From assembly GCA_035325905.1 (NCBI GenBank), contig DAOKYY010000139.1, positions 1-7,040 of the forward strand: DNA of 7,040 nt. The letters run 5' to 3'. This DNA is from DYGX01 sp035325905 (lineage in GTDB: Bacteria > Chloroflexota > Anaerolineae > Aggregatilineales > Aggregatilineaceae). A program made the translations under genes and the position numbers. The notes beneath the pieces are model-generated. The model was not told where the DNA came from and made no database searches. It saw only the letters and a program-made list of their open reading frames with translations. Positions 6,151 through 7,040 of the stretch are shown in pieces. Position 1 is the stretch's first letter. Each line of letters starts with the position of its first letter.

Positions 6151-6308
6151 GCAGAACAGCTTAAAGCAGCGAAGAGCAGCCAAGAACAGCGCACCACAGC
6201 CAAGAGCAGGCAAAAACAGAAAAGGCAGCTTCTCGCTGCCTCTCGCTGTCTTTAGCTGCCGTTAGCTGCTTGTTGCTGCTCTCCGCTGCTTCTCGCTGCC
6301 GTTAGCGG
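6151..6308. repeat. 10-nt-period inverted array (CAGC units, then GCTG units)
   Basis: CAGC occurs at 6157, 6167, 6177, 6187 and 6197, degenerates to CAGG at 6207 and CAGA at 6217, and recurs at 6226. The complement GCTG then occurs at 6235, 6245, 6255, 6265, 6275, 6285 and 6295, exactly 10 nt apart. The two halves are in register around 6232/6233: each CAGC from 6167 to 6197 faces a GCTG, and the outermost CAGC at 6157 faces GCGG at 6305 with one mismatch. The six bases between clamps match only partly (0 to 4 of 6). A transcript of either strand could fold into an imperfect stem of about 70 bp. The unit is not a multiple of three and lies between two genes, so it is non-coding. The last unit overlaps the stop codon of the 59-aa gene. 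Confidence 0.85.
6211..6240 (-). terminator. Rho-independent terminator at the array centre
   Basis: On the minus strand GGCAGC-GAGAA-GCTGCC (6224-6240) is followed by TTTTCTGTTTTT (complement of 6212-6223). It lies about 60 nt after the stop of the 59-aa gene and should separate its transcript from the downstream 100-aa gene. It is built from the innermost units of the 10-nt array, so a longer alternative hairpin competes with or extends it. Confidence 0.7.
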
Positions 6309-6481
6309 AGTTTCCTGAACAGGTAGAGCAGGCCCGCCACGATTGCACCCAGCACCAGCAGTGGCACGAGCGTCTTCAGGATCGCGAGCACAATGCTCAA
6401 GACCACGATCGCCACCAGCGCGACGACGATCAGGATCAGGATGTTCTTCAGCAGGTCGTTGTTCTTCATCTGAGCGGCCAT
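6302..6481 (-). CDS. Very small hydrophobic membrane protein (59 aa)
   Basis: A 59-aa protein with no family I can name. It has a short polar start (MAAQMKNNDLLKN), a very hydrophobic Ile/Val/Leu segment at about 13-35, a short KT turn at 36-37, a second segment at about 38-55 and a basic end (FRKLR). This is a two-helix hairpin layout. The ATG at 6479-6481 has GGGAG with an 8-nt spacer. The frame stays open further upstream, but those starts lack a ribosome binding site and would run across the divergent promoter region and the neighbouring gene's start. An intrinsic terminator follows. Stress-type or toxin-like small membrane proteins can look like this, but there is no sequence-specific support for either. 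Confidence 0.7.
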   Translation of the reverse strand: MAAQMKNNDLLKNILILIVVALVAIVVLSIVLAILKTLVPLLVLGAIVAGLLYLFRKLR

Positions 6482-6605
6482 CGTGTCATCTCCCAGGTGG
6501 TATCGTCCACTCTCACTCTCTATTACGCGCCGCCTCCGGTGGGGTTGCGCGGCCAGGGTACAATCGAGGTCGAACGCCCGCAAAGTATGATAGGGAGAAG
6601 CTCCT
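6482..6605. promoter_or_regulatory. Divergent intergenic region with weak promoter elements
   Basis: This 124-bp region separates the 59-aa gene (minus) from the thiamine-binding gene (plus). On the plus strand TACAAT (6559-6564) could be a -10, giving a leader of about 35 nt, but no good -35 sits 16-18 bp upstream. TATGAT (6586-6591) is too close to the start unless the transcript is almost leaderless. On the minus strand I see only a possible TAATAG. No strong operator or riboswitch is evident. Confidence 0.3.
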
Positions 6606-6914
6606 ATGGACCCGCAGCGCATCGTGAACATCAGCGTCCAGGTTCTGCCGCTGACCGAGAACGCCCTGCCCCAGGTGGACCGCGCCATCGAAGCGATCAT
6701 CGCCAGCGGCCTGCGCTACCAGGTCGGCCCGCTCGAAACCACCATCGAGGGGCCGTTCGAGGCGGCGTGGGAAGCGGCCAAGCAGGCGCACCTGGCCGCG
6801 CTGAGCGCGGGCGCGGCGCACGTCATCACCATGATCAAGATCGCGGACGCGCCCGGCGGCAGCCTGACCATCGACGAAAAGACGGAGAAGTGGCACGGGC
6901 GGGAAAGCGGTTAG
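6606..6914 (+). CDS. MTH1187/YqgV-type thiamine-binding protein
   Basis: A cytoplasmic 102-aa protein of the thiamine-binding family PF01910 (formerly DUF77/UPF0045), whose members have a ferredoxin-like fold and form multimers. Conserved features are visible in order: strand VQVLPL (11-16), helix with VDRAIEAIIASGL (24-36), then YQVGPLETTIEGPF (38-51), a long helix (about 52-68), and the final strand HVITMIKIADAP (72-83). The length is normal for the family. GGGAG precedes the ATG at 6606. It stands alone: no thiamine biosynthesis or YkoEDC-type transport genes are adjacent, so its link to thiamine rests on the family only. The TAG stop lies inside one arm of a 10-bp inverted repeat that bounds the tail of the window. 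Confidence 0.9.
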   Translation: MDPQRIVNISVQVLPLTENALPQVDRAIEAIIASGLRYQVGPLETTIEGPFEAAWEAAKQAHLAALSAGAAHVITMIKIADAPGGSLTIDEKTEKWHGRESG

Positions 6915-7040
6915 CTCAATTGGCAGCTAGCGGGAAAGCGTTCCAAAAGCATAAAGAGCGGAAGCACGCCTGGCTTCGTTATGAGCGTAACGCAACAGCG
7001 AAAACGCCCGCATTGGCTCGTGCTAACCGCTCATCGCTAA
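6899..7040. other. Less GC-rich tail with inverted and direct repeats, possibly structured RNA
   Basis: The composition drops in GC after the thiamine-binding gene. AGCGGTTAGC (6906-6915) and GCTAACCGCT (7022-7031) form a perfect 10-bp inverted repeat. GCGGGAAAGCG is repeated directly at 6899-6909 and 6930-6940. Inside are possible stems: CGG (6931-6933) plus GCGTT (6938-6942) with AACGCCCG (7003-7010), GAAGC/GCTTC (6961-6977) and CGTTA/TAACG (6977-6992). Read on the minus strand, the GAAGC hairpin is followed by a T-rich stretch and could be a weak terminator. Short open frames also cross the stretch and reach the window edge. I cannot decide between a structured 3' UTR or small RNA, a repeat, and gene ends cut by the edge. 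Confidence 0.4.

Noticed and set aside
6151..6308. CRISPR array.
   Set aside because: Units are 10 nt with a 4-nt conserved core and switch strand at the middle; there are no 25-40-nt repeats, spacers or cas genes.
6482..6700. Longer form of the 59-aa protein reaching up to 6700 on the minus strand.
   Set aside because: It would be antisense to the conserved thiamine-binding gene and cross the divergent promoter region; the ATG at 6481 has a good ribosome binding site.
6905..7032. tRNA-like start: TAGCTCAATTGGCAG resembles U8-G22 of a tRNA, with a CCA near the anticodon position and an ACCGCT that pairs with the 5' end.
   Set aside because: The D-stem 3' strand does not pair as in tRNA, the anticodon stem fails, the CCA is displaced by 5 nt, there is no T-loop TTCRA motif, and the span is 128 nt. 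At best a decayed tRNA.

Overview
The window is a high-GC bacterial chromosomal segment. Its GC-rich third codon positions, a GGTTTGCCTCACCCCC-type intergenic repeat and the mix of genes suggest Chloroflexota (Anaerolineae-like). That placement is an inference from style; there is no rRNA or other marker gene here. It looks like ordinary chromosome with two unusual non-coding stretches, and I see no transposase, integrase or CRISPR array.

Left third (14-2570, minus strand): a three-gene cluster read right to left. It holds a Fur-family regulator, then a membrane-anchored DUF4097-like repeat protein, then a paralogous lipoprotein, and it ends in a strong intrinsic terminator at 14-53. The Fur-like protein keeps its recognition helix and Cys4 structural zinc site. 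The His/Glu residues of the usual metal-sensing site appear to be replaced.

Centre (2563-5789): an intergenic region of about 300 bp contains a dispersed-type repeat and an AT-rich palindrome. It separates the fur-like gene from a divergent three-gene ABC importer operon on the plus strand: binding protein, FecCD-type permease and FepC/BtuD-type ATPase. The family transports iron-siderophore, heme or cobalamin. The neighbouring Fur-type regulator makes an iron complex the favoured substrate, but this is not proven.

Right (5763-6481, minus strand): two small hydrophobic membrane proteins of 59 and 100 aa are separated by a striking array. CAGC occurs every 10 nt and switches to its complement GCTG at 6232/6233, so the transcript can fold into a long hairpin clamped every turn. 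The array centre is also an intrinsic terminator for the 59-aa gene, and the outer edge abuts a good promoter for the 100-aa gene.

Far right (6606-7040): a plus-strand gene for an MTH1187/YqgV-type thiamine-binding protein is followed by 126 bp of less GC-rich sequence. That tail is bounded by a perfect 10-bp inverted repeat and holds ambiguous short reading frames running to the window edge.
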